A stretch of DNA of 64,000 nucleotides, taken from the NCBI GenBank assembly GCA_038227045.1, contig JBBRQD010000020.1, positions 1 through 64,000 of the forward strand, given 5' to 3'. The position numbers and the translations under genes are program-made. The notes beneath the pieces were generated by a model that was not told the origin of the DNA, did no database searches, and saw only the letters and a list, made by a program, of their open reading frames with translations. The stretch comes from JANXLS01 sp038227045. Lineage in GTDB: Bacteria > Planctomycetota > SZUA-567 > H5-PLA8. Below are positions 25,980 to 34,824 of the stretch, one piece after another. The first letter of the stretch is position 1. Every line of letters begins with the position of its first letter.

Positions 25980-26384
25980 ATGGAAGCAACTCAGAATCGC
26001 ACGTTCGGACATGCCGCGCAGAAGATGAAGGAAAGCGCGGAGGAATTCAAGGACGCGGCCGTTCAATCGGGCTCGGATTTTAAGGACGCCGCCGTTCAAA
26101 AATGCTCGGATCTCAAAGATGGCGCAGTCCAAAGGGCCAGCGATCTGGCTGGCGCTGCCGTACGCAAGGGTGCGGAATACAAGGACGCGGTTGTCCGCAA
26201 AGGCACGGAATTAAAGGATCAGGCCGTCCGCGCGACCGCCGAGACCTACGAAAAATGCCGCTCGGAAACCGATGCCTACGTTCGTTCGAACCCTTACCGC
26301 ACCGCGCTGATCGCTTTCAGCATCGGCGCGCTGGTCGGAGTTTTCGCGGCCGTTTCGGCTGCGCGCTGCTCACGCGACGCGTAA
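25980..26384 (+). CDS. LEA-like 11-residue-repeat protein with C-terminal membrane anchor
   Basis: This 134-residue protein contains six uninterrupted 11-residue repeats (residues 23-88) of the form (F/L/Y)KDxAV(Q/R)xxx(D/E). Such units form amphipathic helices and recall group-3 LEA and apolipoprotein-like proteins. The C-terminus has one hydrophobic helix (about residues 107-127) after NPYRTA, as in DUF883/YqjD/ElaB-type tail-anchored proteins. A Cys recurs in repeat 2 and near both ends of the anchor. An alternative GTG start at 25950 has an equally strong SD. The likely role is membrane or protein protection under stress, inferred from the repeats. It is preceded by the small zinc-ribbon-like gene. 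Confidence 0.8.
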   Translation: MEATQNRTFGHAAQKMKESAEEFKDAAVQSGSDFKDAAVQKCSDLKDGAVQRASDLAGAAVRKGAEYKDAVVRKGTELKDQAVRATAETYEKCRSETDAYVRSNPYRTALIAFSIGALVGVFAAVSAARCSRDA

Positions 26385-26399
26385 CCGGCACGACCAGGA

Positions 26400-26475
26400 T
26401 TGAAGGTGGAATGGACGGATTGAAGACATCACGCCACGCGCGAGAGTCTGTTTGGTCCGCCATTCCACCTTTCAA
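26400..26475. repeat. Inverted repeat with GGTGGAATGG arms
   Basis: TTGAAGGTGGAATGGACGGA (26400-26419) and its near-perfect reverse complement (26456-26475, one inserted and one missing base) flank a 36-base loop. It begins 16 bp after the 11-mer-repeat gene, so it may also act as a 3'-end structure. Confidence 0.7.
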
Positions 26476-26599
26476 CCTCCTTCCAATTGTATCCGACGGT
26501 CTCAATCCATCATCATTTCATTTCCGCTTTCATTCCTCCCGATTGCTTCTAAATTAAGCTCGTTAAAAGCCGCGATGCCGTGCGGCGTGTTTTCATTTG

Positions 26600-26742
26600 C
26601 ACCATAGAGGCACAGAGAACACAGAGAACAGAAAAGAAAATGATTTATGGGATCCTTCGTCGGATGCCGTCATTTAAGAGGCGCATAGAAGATCCGCTAG
26701 TTGATTTAATTCCATCTCTGTGCTCTCTGTGCCTCTGTGGTG
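26600..26742. repeat. Inverted repeat, CACAGAGGCACAGAG family, copy 1
   Basis: Arms 26600-26627 and 26715-26742 match as reverse complements at 26 of 28 bases. The loop begins AACAGAAAAGAAAATGAT and contains GGATCCTTCGTCGGATG, both echoed in the loop of the copy at 53059-53158. The two copies are therefore related along their whole length, not only in the arms. Confidence 0.75.
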
Positions 26743-26771
26743 AATAGTTTTTGTTGTATTAGAGGAATTAC

Positions 26772-28085
26772 ATGAAAGTTCTGGTGATCGGTTCGGGCGG
26801 GCGTGAGCACGCGTTGTGTTGGAAATTGGCGCAGAGCGCGCGCGTCACGAAACTGTTGTGCGCGCCCGGCAATGCCGGTATTGCGCTGGGGCATTGCATG
26901 AACGGTTCGGCCGTTGAGACGGTGCCGATCAAAGCGGACGATATCGAAAAACTGATGCGGTGGGCCCGGCTTGAAAAACCGGATCTGATCGTCGTCGGGC
27001 CGGAGACGCCGCTGGTCGCCGGGATCGTCGACAAGGTGACCCGCGAACTGGGCATTCCGTGCTTTGGGCCGGAGTATCGCGGCGCCGAGCTGGAAGGCTC
27101 GAAAATCCTCACCAAGAATTTGCTGCGCAAGCACGGCATCCCGACGGCCGACTACGTGGTCTTCTCCGAACCCGAACGCGCCATCGAGTATGTCAAAGAA
27201 CACGACGCCCCGCTGGTGATCAAAGCCGATGGCCTCGCGGCGGGAAAAGGTGTGCTGATGTGCGCCAACGCCGCCGAGTCCGAAGCGGCGATTACGCGCG
27301 CGATGGTCGATGGCGAATTTGGCGATGCCGGCAAAAATATTCTGATCGAAGAAACGCTGCGCGGCGAAGAAACATCCGTGATGGCGCTGACCGACGGCTC
27401 GACGCTCGCGGTGCTTCCCAGCACGCAGGATCACAAGCGCGTCGGCGACGGCGACACCGGGCCGAACACCGGCGGAATGGGCGCGTATTCGCCCGCGCCG
27501 ATTGTCACGCAGGAAATGGAAGGGCGCATCGTCCGCGATATTCTCGTGCCCACTCTGCACGCGCTGCGCCGCGAGGAACGGCCGTACAAAGGCGTGCTGT
27601 ACGCGGGCATCATGGTCACCGACGCCGGGCCGAAAGTGCTGGAGTACAACGTCCGCTTCGGCGATCCCGAATGCCAGTGCATCCTGCCGCGCATCCAGTC
27701 GGATTTGGTCGATTTGATGGAAGCGGTGATTCAAGGCAAGTTGGAGCATTTCGACTTGCAGATTTCGAACGATCCAACGGTCTGCGTGGTCATGGCGGCG
27801 GAGGGTTATCCGGGAAAAGTGACGATTGGTGCGACGATCAACGGACTGAACGCAGATGGGCAATTGGATGATGCGGAAGGCGTCACGATTTTTCACGGTG
27901 CGACATCGAAATTGAAGGACGGGCGGATTGTTGTCAATGGCGGGCGCGTGTTGGGCGTGACGGCGACGGCGGCGACGCTGCCGCTGGCGGTCAGCCGGGC
28001 TTATGCGGCGTGCGAAAGGATTACGTTCGACGGGGCGCATTACCGGAAGGATATTGCGGCGAGGGCGCTGAAAAAGAGGGGTTAG
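26772..28085 (+). CDS. purD: Phosphoribosylamine--glycine ligase (GARS)
   Basis: This 437-residue ATP-grasp enzyme joins glycine to phosphoribosylamine, the second step of purine synthesis. It has the N-terminal signature GSGGREHAL (residues 7-15). The ATP-grasp core contains VIKADGLAAGKGV, the loop DHKRVGDGDTGPNTGGMGAY and the metal-binding NVRFGDPE. AGAGGAA precedes the ATG. No other pur gene is close. The upstream gap is filled with inverted repeats. All motifs are intact and length is normal, so the assignment is firm. Confidence 0.97.
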   Translation: MKVLVIGSGGREHALCWKLAQSARVTKLLCAPGNAGIALGHCMNGSAVETVPIKADDIEKLMRWARLEKPDLIVVGPETPLVAGIVDKVTRELGIPCFGPEYRGAELEGSKILTKNLLRKHGIPTADYVVFSEPERAIEYVKEHDAPLVIKADGLAAGKGVLMCANAAESEAAITRAMVDGEFGDAGKNILIEETLRGEETSVMALTDGSTLAVLPSTQDHKRVGDGDTGPNTGGMGAYSPAPIVTQEMEGRIVRDILVPTLHALRREERPYKGVLYAGIMVTDAGPKVLEYNVRFGDPECQCILPRIQSDLVDLMEAVIQGKLEHFDLQISNDPTVCVVMAAEGYPGKVTIGATINGLNADGQLDDAEGVTIFHGATSKLKDGRIVVNGGRVLGVTATAATLPLAVSRAYAACERITFDGAHYRKDIAARALKKRG

Positions 28086-28166
28086 GATTTAGGGGTTAGG
28101 GATCAGGGTTGTTGTTGAAGAACACACATAGTGCATCTTTTGTAACGAGAAACTGATAGTTCCAGC

Positions 28167-29288
28167 ATGAGAACCGAGCTAATACAACTCGATGGCGTGG
28201 CGGATGCTGCGAGAATCACCCACGCGGCGCAGATTCTGCGTTCGGGCGGACTGGTGGCGTTTCCGACTGAGACGGTATACGCGCTGGGCGCGGATGCACG
28301 CAACCCGGAGGCGCTGGCGCGGTTGGCCAAAGTCAAAGGAAAGCTCGACGGCAAGAATTATTCGCTGTTGGTGGGGTCGATGCTTCAAGCCGAACAACTC
28401 GCCGGCGGCACCGGGGCGGGCGGCGGGCTTTCGCGAACTGCTCGGAAACTGGCGCGCTTGTATTGGCCGGGGACGCTGACGCTGGTCGTGCCGCGCGCGG
28501 GCGGAGGCAGCGTGGGCTTGCGGCTTCCGGAGCATCCCGTGGCGCGGTCGTTGATTGCGCAGTGCGGGTTTCCAGTGGCCGCGCCCAATGCGACTTTGCG
28601 GACTAATAAGGGGAATGAGAACGTAGGAAGGTCTGGCAGCCCGTCGTATCTGCTCTGCGACGGACTCTCCGCGGCGCAAGTGCGCACGGCGTTTGATGGA
28701 CGAATCGATCTGGTTTTGGAAGGCGGTTCGCCGCCCAAGGGCAGGCTTTCGACGGTGGTTGAAGTGACCGATCAGTCTGTCTCGGTGCAGCGCGAGGGAG
28801 CAATTGCGGAAGTCGATATACTGCTCGCAGCCGTGCCGACGATTCTATTCATCTGCACGGGCAATACCTGCCGCAGCCCAATGGCGGCCGGCTTGTGGCG
28901 GTCAGCACTTGCGGATTTTTACAAGCCCCATGCGCCGACGATGCGGATTCTCTCGGCGGGCACAAACGCCACGCCGGGGCAGCCTGCGCATCCGCATTCA
29001 ATCGCTGCGATGAAGGAAATTGGGCTCGATATTTCGGAGCATCGATCCACTCTGCTGACGCCTGAATTAATTGACAGTGCGGATTGGATTTTCACCATGA
29101 CACGCGCGCACCGCGACAGTATCATTGAGTTCATGCCTTTTTGTGCGGATCGCGTGCGGTTGATTTCAAAAGACGGGGACGATATTTCGGAGCCCGGAGG
29201 CCGTTCTTTGGAGCGGTATCGCCAAAGCCGCGACAAACTGGCAAGATGTTTGCTCCACGTTTTAACGACCATTGAAAGGCTTGGCTAG
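28167..29288 (+). CDS. Fusion: YrdC/Sua5-like domain + low-molecular-weight protein phosphatase domain
   Basis: 373 residues. Residues 1-215 are a YrdC/Sua5 fold (GGLVAFPTETVYALGADA, LYWPGTLTLVVP, VGLRLPEHPVA). Residues 222-373 are an LMW-PTP domain with the P-loop CTGNTCRS starting at Cys230. Active YrdC proteins, which make threonylcarbamoyl-AMP for t6A-tRNA, carry a KxR...SxN signature. Here I read KGK (Arg to Lys), and N-A-T where S-A-N is expected, followed by about ten extra residues. In the phosphatase, the late Asp-Pro loop reads SEPGG, i.e. Glu in place of the usual general-acid Asp. The two folds are clear; activity of either is uncertain. There is no clear SD. Separate Sua5 and LMW-PTP genes are neighbours in Bacillus, which makes the fusion plausible. 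Confidence 0.88.
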   Translation: MRTELIQLDGVADAARITHAAQILRSGGLVAFPTETVYALGADARNPEALARLAKVKGKLDGKNYSLLVGSMLQAEQLAGGTGAGGGLSRTARKLARLYWPGTLTLVVPRAGGGSVGLRLPEHPVARSLIAQCGFPVAAPNATLRTNKGNENVGRSGSPSYLLCDGLSAAQVRTAFDGRIDLVLEGGSPPKGRLSTVVEVTDQSVSVQREGAIAEVDILLAAVPTILFICTGNTCRSPMAAGLWRSALADFYKPHAPTMRILSAGTNATPGQPAHPHSIAAMKEIGLDISEHRSTLLTPELIDSADWIFTMTRAHRDSIIEFMPFCADRVRLISKDGDDISEPGGRSLERYRQSRDKLARCLLHVLTTIERLG

Positions 29289-29427
29289 GATTAAGTGTCA
29301 GGGTCTAAGTAGGAATTCCTTGCTCGTTTGAGTCCATTGTACGCATGAGCAAAGCCCAGAGTTCATTTCCCAAACCACCAAGCTCCCTCAAGCCTATGGC
29401 GATGGTATTCGCACCGGAGAGTGGCAC

Positions 29428-32400
29428 ATGTCCGATCCGCTCATAAATCAATCCATTGGCGGCTGTGCCATTCTTGAAGTCATCGGCCAGGGCGGCATGG
29501 GTGTCATTTACAAGGGGCGCCAAAAATCGTTGGATCGCGTCGTGGCTGTCAAAGTTTTGGCACCGCATCTGGCAAATGACGCAAATTTTGTCACTCGTTT
29601 TCAGAAGGAAGCACGCGCCATTGCACGTGTGAATCATCCTCACATTTTGGCCGTTTACGACGTCGGCACCGACCAGAACATCAACTACATGATCATGGAG
29701 TTGATCGAGGGTGAAAGCCTGGCGGAGTTGCAGGCCAAACGGCACGGCGCGCTCGAATGGCAGGAAGCCACCGAATTTGTACGCCAGGCGGCGCAAGGCC
29801 TCGAAGCGTCTCAGGCCACCGGCATCGTTCACCGCGACATCAAGCCCGAAAATCTGATGGTCACGCGGAAAGGGCAGATTAAGGTTTCCGACTTCGGTTT
29901 GGCCAAGGACGCCGACGGCGCGGGAACGCAGACGTGTGTCGATTCTGTGATGGGCACTCCGGCGTTCATGAGCCCTGAACAGTGCGACGGCAAGAAAGTC
30001 GATGCCCGCTCGGATATTTACAGTCTCGGAGGCACATGGTATCGCCTGATTACCGGGCGCTTGCCGTTCGAAGCCGAAACGGCGATATCCACGATGTATC
30101 GCCATAAGAACGAAGCGCTGGTTGCGCCTGACAAAGTGTTGCCGACCATTCCTCGAGCGATTTCCGATGTCATCTGCAAAATGATGGCGAAGAAACGCGA
30201 GCATCGCTACCAGACGTTCTCCGAAGTCATTGAGGCGATTGAAGCCGCGGTAAGAGAAGCGCTGGGGATCGAATTGGGCAGTCCCCCCTCCGATTCGAGT
30301 GCCAGGTTTTCCGACCCCATGCAAGGCCCGTCTCAGTTTGGCGATGACGGGGGGCAAGAGCGCCCGAACTTCATGTCGAACTTTGGTGTCGGCGGCGATT
30401 CCAATCCGGGCCGTCCCTCGCCGTCTCTCCCGTCCATCAGCATGACCGGCGGGAATCGCCGCGACGAGATGAACTCGCAATGCGGCCCGATGCCCGGCAT
30501 GCCGGGCATGAGCGGCAGGTTCATGGCGGCTGGCGCGGAACAATCGAACTTCAACAACTCGGCACTGGGCGGTGGCATTCCCGGCGCGCGGCAAAGCGTC
30601 ATGCCTGGCATGAATTTGCGCGGCGCGACGGACGATGGTTCCGTCTGCATCGCACGCGGCGACGAAATGCTTGCGCGCGGCGACCGGCTCAGCTCGCTTA
30701 AAGCCTACATGCAAGCTCTGCAATCCAACACGCTCGATATCGTCACGCGTGAGCGCGTGGAGCAGGAAGTCAATCGCGAGATCGCCACGCGCCGCCAGAA
30801 CGCCGACAATCTTCTCAAACGCGGCATGCTGGTCGATGCGCAACGCGAATGCCGCATACTTGCCGAAGTCGATCCATACGACGAAACATTGAGCGTGCTG
30901 CTTAAAGACATTGAATCCCGTCTTGTGCTCAAGCGCACGCGCGTCAACGAAATTCGCACCGCGATCGCCTCCAGCCAGTTTGAAAGTGCGATCAAGATTT
31001 GGGACGGCACGCCATCCGAACTGCGGGACGACGGCCTCGGCAAACAGATCGAGCAGTTGCGCGTCGTTGTCGTGCCCGCGGCGAAACTTGTGCAACAGGG
31101 TGAGAGTTTCAGCAAACAGGGACGCTTGGAAGAGGCCATCGCGACTTATGAAGATGCATTGAAAATCAACCCGTCCAGCGAACAGGCGCGGCTGGGCTTG
31201 AAGGACTCCGAAAGCAAACTGCAGCGCATCGAATATCTGCTGAAGGAAGGCTATCAATATAATCTTGAACAGAATTACGACAAGGCAATCGAGACGTGGA
31301 AGCCGATTCTGAATCTGCGCCCCGGTCATCCGCAGGCCATCAAGAGTATCGTCGAGGCATACACGCAGCATGGCCAGACGCTGCGCGCGCAGGGCGACCT
31401 CGACGGCGCCATGAATTTGTACCGCGGCGCGTGCGAAACCGATCCGGCCAACCGCTCGATCGCGCAAATGACCGAGGAAATCACCGCGCTGCATGACAAG
31501 GAAAAAAAGCTGCTCGAACGCGCGCAGGACGCCATGCAGAACGGGCGGCTGGGCGAAGCGATTCGATGCTGGAAAGGCATCGCCTCGGTCAATCCAGCGA
31601 ACCGCAAGGCTCTGCAGCAGATTCAGTTGCTCGGCAAGAAGCGCTCGGGCAACGTGGCGGTGACGCTCGCCGTCGCGGTCCTGGTTGCCGCGGGCGGCAT
31701 CACCGGCTATCAATATGTGCGCGAACAGTTCCTGCTCAACCGCGTCGGGAAATTATTCGAAGAGCGCAATTATGCCGAAGCGGCGGACACGCTGCAGAAA
31801 CACACCTATCTGTTCAACGCCGCAAAAGTCAAACAGCTCAAAGTAGACGCTGGCGACGAAAAAGAAATTCAGCAGGCGGAGAACCGGGCCTTCAGCGATT
31901 TGAAAGGCGGCGCCGAAGATTACAAGGGTCTTGCGAAGCGCCTGGCGGATGTCAAACCCGACCGCTCGAGACGGCTGTACGAACTGGCGCTGGACACGCT
32001 CGCAAAACTGTATCTTGCGCAGGCGCGACAGGCAATCAAGGAGAAACACTGGCAGGATGCGGGAACTCAATATGTGCGGCTTGAACGCGACATGCACTCG
32101 ATCAAGGAGCGCAACGACGGTCTGCGCAAAGCCGAAGAAGAAATGAACAATGGCAAGAGCCTGATCGCCAATCTCGTCGAAGCCGAAAAGCAGGCGCTGA
32201 CGGGCAATGCCGAAGTCGCGTTCGACAAATACAAACAGGCCGAAAATCGCGCAACGGAATTAAAACTCGACGACACGTTGAAGTACATCGAACAGGCCCT
32301 GATTGACATTCACTACAATCCCGGGGTGTACAAATCGAGCATGGAAAAGGGCGTCGAAATCCTCACACAATTCACGCCCGATCTCGGCGCCGCATCGGAG

Positions 32401-33036
32401 GCGTTTCGCCTGGCCATCCAGAATCATCCCAACGATTCGCGCGCGAAGATGTTTCTGTCATTCATCAACGACATGAAATATTGCGACTTGAAGGGTCAGA
32501 GCATGTTCTCGGAACATCGCCCATCGGCGAGCACTCCGAATTTCATGTGGAGTGTCGATGAGCGGCGCAAGGCGTTCTGCATCGACCGCTACGAATATCC
32601 CAATATGGTCGGCGAAACGCCAGCGGTCAATGTGCCGTTCCTATTCGCGAGCCAGAAATGCGCCGCCGAAGGCAAGAAACTGTGCACGACCACGCGCTGG
32701 AAAGACGCCTGCCAGGGCAGTACCAATGCGCTTTATCCCTACGGAACCGGCAAGCAGGCGGACCCCGCCGCGTGCAACACCGAGAGCGGCAAACTGCTTC
32801 CGTCGGGCGCCAAACCCACGTGCCGCAATTCCATCGGAGTCTACGACATGAGCGGCAACGCCGCGGAATGGACCGAGGATTTGGGCGATGGGGTCAATGC
32901 CGTGGTGATGGGCGGTTCATACAAGGAAAAAGCCGCCGACGCGGGGTGCATGGCGACCTACACCGAAAAGCAGGAAGACAAATTCCCCAACATTGGATTC
33001 CGCTGCTGCCGCGATTTGGAAGCGAAGGACAAGTGA
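29428..33036 (+). CDS. Membrane Ser/Thr protein kinase with TPR region and C-terminal FGE-sulfatase domain
   Basis: 1202 residues. An N-terminal Hanks-type kinase (about 10-275) is complete: Gly loop GQGGMG, Lys42 in VAVK, catalytic Asp137 in HRDIKPEN, DFG at 155-157 and the GTPAFMSPEQ activation segment. A Pro/Gly/Met-rich linker (about 285-400) follows, then TPR-like helical repeats (about 410-735), one membrane helix (about 741-760) and more helical repeats outside. An FGE-sulfatase/SUMF1 domain (about 1040-1195) ends the protein with YDMSGNAAEWTED and GFRCCRD. The cytoplasmic kinase is thus linked to an extracytoplasmic sensor-like domain. GGAGA lies before the ATG. The FGE domain lacks the catalytic-Cys context of true formylglycine-generating enzymes, so ligand binding is more likely than catalysis. 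Confidence 0.93.
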   Translation: MSDPLINQSIGGCAILEVIGQGGMGVIYKGRQKSLDRVVAVKVLAPHLANDANFVTRFQKEARAIARVNHPHILAVYDVGTDQNINYMIMELIEGESLAELQAKRHGALEWQEATEFVRQAAQGLEASQATGIVHRDIKPENLMVTRKGQIKVSDFGLAKDADGAGTQTCVDSVMGTPAFMSPEQCDGKKVDARSDIYSLGGTWYRLITGRLPFEAETAISTMYRHKNEALVAPDKVLPTIPRAISDVICKMMAKKREHRYQTFSEVIEAIEAAVREALGIELGSPPSDSSARFSDPMQGPSQFGDDGGQERPNFMSNFGVGGDSNPGRPSPSLPSISMTGGNRRDEMNSQCGPMPGMPGMSGRFMAAGAEQSNFNNSALGGGIPGARQSVMPGMNLRGATDDGSVCIARGDEMLARGDRLSSLKAYMQALQSNTLDIVTRERVEQEVNREIATRRQNADNLLKRGMLVDAQRECRILAEVDPYDETLSVLLKDIESRLVLKRTRVNEIRTAIASSQFESAIKIWDGTPSELRDDGLGKQIEQLRVVVVPAAKLVQQGESFSKQGRLEEAIATYEDALKINPSSEQARLGLKDSESKLQRIEYLLKEGYQYNLEQNYDKAIETWKPILNLRPGHPQAIKSIVEAYTQHGQTLRAQGDLDGAMNLYRGACETDPANRSIAQMTEEITALHDKEKKLLERAQDAMQNGRLGEAIRCWKGIASVNPANRKALQQIQLLGKKRSGNVAVTLAVAVLVAAGGITGYQYVREQFLLNRVGKLFEERNYAEAADTLQKHTYLFNAAKVKQLKVDAGDEKEIQQAENRAFSDLKGGAEDYKGLAKRLADVKPDRSRRLYELALDTLAKLYLAQARQAIKEKHWQDAGTQYVRLERDMHSIKERNDGLRKAEEEMNNGKSLIANLVEAEKQALTGNAEVAFDKYKQAENRATELKLDDTLKYIEQALIDIHYNPGVYKSSMEKGVEILTQFTPDLGAASEAFRLAIQNHPNDSRAKMFLSFINDMKYCDLKGQSMFSEHRPSASTPNFMWSVDERRKAFCIDRYEYPNMVGETPAVNVPFLFASQKCAAEGKKLCTTTRWKDACQGSTNALYPYGTGKQADPAACNTESGKLLPSGAKPTCRNSIGVYDMSGNAAEWTEDLGDGVNAVVMGGSYKEKAADAGCMATYTEKQEDKFPNIGFRCCRDLEAKDK

Positions 33037-33143
33037 AAACGACTGGCAATTCCGGTGCTGTGCGCATCTCAAAAGCTTCGCTCTTCGTCCCTTGACTTTT
33101 CCCGCAAATAAAATCAAATGGCGTGCGGGAGACTGACCGATCC

Positions 33144-34271
33144 ATGCACGATTCATTGCCCTTTTCCGCGCCTGATCCCCGCGAGTTGTCCGCCGGCGGG
33201 GAAGGGGAGTTGTTTCGCCGCCGGGTGCGCGCGGCCACGCTGCTGGAATTGGCGGAGCACGTCGATGCCGAGCGCCGCGCGGAGATTGCGCGCGAGATTC
33301 TGGTGCTGGGCGAAGCGGCCCTGCCGGCGCTGCATCGCGCCGCGGCAAGCCGCCGCGAAAACGCCGCCGCGCTCAGCCGTTCGCTGATCCGCCTGCTTCT
33401 TCCCGACGAAATTGGCCGCGAAATTTACACCGGCCTCGCCCGCGACAAGCAGCACTACCGCATCGAAAACGGCGCCATTCAACTCGCGCGCCTGTCGTAT
33501 CCCAATCTGCCGACGCAACGCGTGATCCGCGACATCGACGAGCTTGGCCGGCGGGCGGGCGATTACGTCTATGCCCACCTGTCCATCCCGCGCAACGAAG
33601 CCAAGCGCGCGGCGAATCGCGACGCGGCCGAAGTCGTCAAGGGGCTGGGCAGTTTCTGGCGCGACGAAGGCTTTCACGGCAACACCGAGAATTATTACAG
33701 CGATAAAAACAGCTACATGCCCGACGTGCTGGAACGCCGCACCGGATTGCCAATAGCGCTTTCCGTGCTCTATCTGGCACTCGCCCGGCGACTGTATTTG
33801 AACGCCGAAGGCGTCGGCTTGCCCGGGCATTTTATCGTGCGTGTCGTGGTCCCTGAAAAATCGGGCGAACGCTTCAAGCTGATCGATCCGTTCAACGGCG
33901 CGCGCCCCGTCGGTCTCGACGATTGCCGCGAGCGCGTCGAAGCGCTGGGCCAGCCGTTCGTTCCCGAAGAACATTTGAAAGCCGTTTCGCCGCGCGAGAT
34001 TCTCGTCCGCATGTGCAACAATCTGCTGGCGCTTTTTAATCATCAGAAAAAATCGCTGGAATCGGAGCGAGTGGCAACGGTGCTGTCGCACATTCAGCCG
34101 CGCGACCCGATTCCGCGGCTGCTGCGGGCCGAACGGCGCCTGCGCCGTGGCGACCGCAAAGGCGCGCGCGCCGATTTCGAAAAAGCGCGCGAACTCGATC
34201 CCGACGGGCCGATCGGAAGAACCGCCAGTGAAATGCTGGACCGCATGGGCTACGAGAATCCATTCGCATAG
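33144..34271 (+). CDS. SirB1-like transglutaminase-fold protein with TPR tail
   Basis: This 375-residue soluble protein has a HEAT-like helical start (about 1-130). A SirB1/Transglut_core2 domain follows, with NYYSDKNSYMPDVLERR, then GLPIALSVLYLALARRL and GLPGHFIVR, and a short TPR-like C-terminus (RRGDRKGARADFEKAREL). The domain organisation matches the widespread SirB1 family, whose biochemical role is not settled. I start at the ATG at 33144; an in-frame GTG at 33123 is possible, and neither has a strong SD. It follows the kinase gene by about 107 bp and may be co-transcribed. Confidence 0.85.
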   Translation: MHDSLPFSAPDPRELSAGGEGELFRRRVRAATLLELAEHVDAERRAEIAREILVLGEAALPALHRAAASRRENAAALSRSLIRLLLPDEIGREIYTGLARDKQHYRIENGAIQLARLSYPNLPTQRVIRDIDELGRRAGDYVYAHLSIPRNEAKRAANRDAAEVVKGLGSFWRDEGFHGNTENYYSDKNSYMPDVLERRTGLPIALSVLYLALARRLYLNAEGVGLPGHFIVRVVVPEKSGERFKLIDPFNGARPVGLDDCRERVEALGQPFVPEEHLKAVSPREILVRMCNNLLALFNHQKKSLESERVATVLSHIQPRDPIPRLLRAERRLRRGDRKGARADFEKARELDPDGPIGRTASEMLDRMGYENPFA

Positions 34272-34300
34272 CGCAAAAAAGAGCCGCGACCGCATTTCAG

Positions 34301-34372
34301 AGCTGCGCACGTCAGTAAGCGGCCAAATTTTACCGCCGCACGTTTCCAGGCCGCTTACCGACGTGTGCGGCT
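34301..34372. repeat. Palindromic repeat, GTAAGCGGC family, copy 2
   Basis: Arms 34301-34324 and 34349-34372 match as reverse complements at 21 of 24 bases and share the consensus AGCYGCRCACGTNNGTAAGCGGCC with the copy at 6511-6581. The 24-base loop differs from that of copy 1. Confidence 0.8.
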
Positions 34373-34419
34373 CTTGAGACTCCGAACGCCGCCGAATATT
34401 TCTTGGAGCCCAGTCGCCA

Positions 34420-34794
34420 ATGACCGTTGCCTATCTGTGGTTCAACGCGGCAATATACCTGGTCTTCGGACTTTGGTGCACGCTTCAACACGCCAAGACG
34501 ACCCAGGCGCAAGGATTTCTCACACTGGATAACAACGGCCGATGCGAATATCTAACCGTTTACGGCGGGATGGAATTGGGATTCGCGGTGTTCTATGCGG
34601 CCTGTGCGTTGAGACCGGAATTTCGAGGTGCGGGAATTCTATTTTCGCTGTGCATCTACGCCGGTATCGTGGCATACCGCGTGACATCGCTCGCTCTCTT
34701 TTCGAATATCAGCACGACGACCAAAGCGATTGCAGGGCTTGAACTGGCGCTGTTTGCATGTGCGGTGTTGTTGTTCATTAAGACAGGTGAATAA
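34420..34794 (+). CDS. Small four-helix membrane protein (DUF4345-like)
   Basis: This 124-residue protein has four hydrophobic segments (about residues 3-20, 48-62, 70-90, 102-120) and no soluble domain. The motif VYGGMELGFAVFY at about 47-59 resembles the DUF4345 family of small integral membrane proteins, whose function is unknown. It lies 31 bp upstream of the next exported-protein gene on the same strand and downstream of a palindromic repeat. No clear SD is present. The gene is very likely real because of its consistent hydrophobic pattern, but the function is unassigned. Confidence 0.7.
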   Translation: MTVAYLWFNAAIYLVFGLWCTLQHAKTTQAQGFLTLDNNGRCEYLTVYGGMELGFAVFYAACALRPEFRGAGILFSLCIYAGIVAYRVTSLALFSNISTTTKAIAGLELALFACAVLLFIKTGE

Positions 34795-34824
34795 GTTTTC
34801 GAATTTCTCCCGAGGCACAGCTCC

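Larger units (their letters stand above)
26385..26771. other. Repeat-filled intergenic region
   Basis: This 387-bp gap is occupied by two different inverted repeats (26400-26475 and 26600-26742) and has no supported gene. The purD SD (AGAGGAA) is at its end. Confidence 0.6.

Noticed and set aside
26600..26742. Possible CRISPR or riboswitch
   Set aside because: Repeat units are inverted, not regularly spaced direct repeats, there are no cas genes, and the same element occurs elsewhere in unrelated gaps.
29305..31713. 802-codon minus-strand frame
   Set aside because: Antisense of the kinase gene, whose kinase motifs are fully intact.
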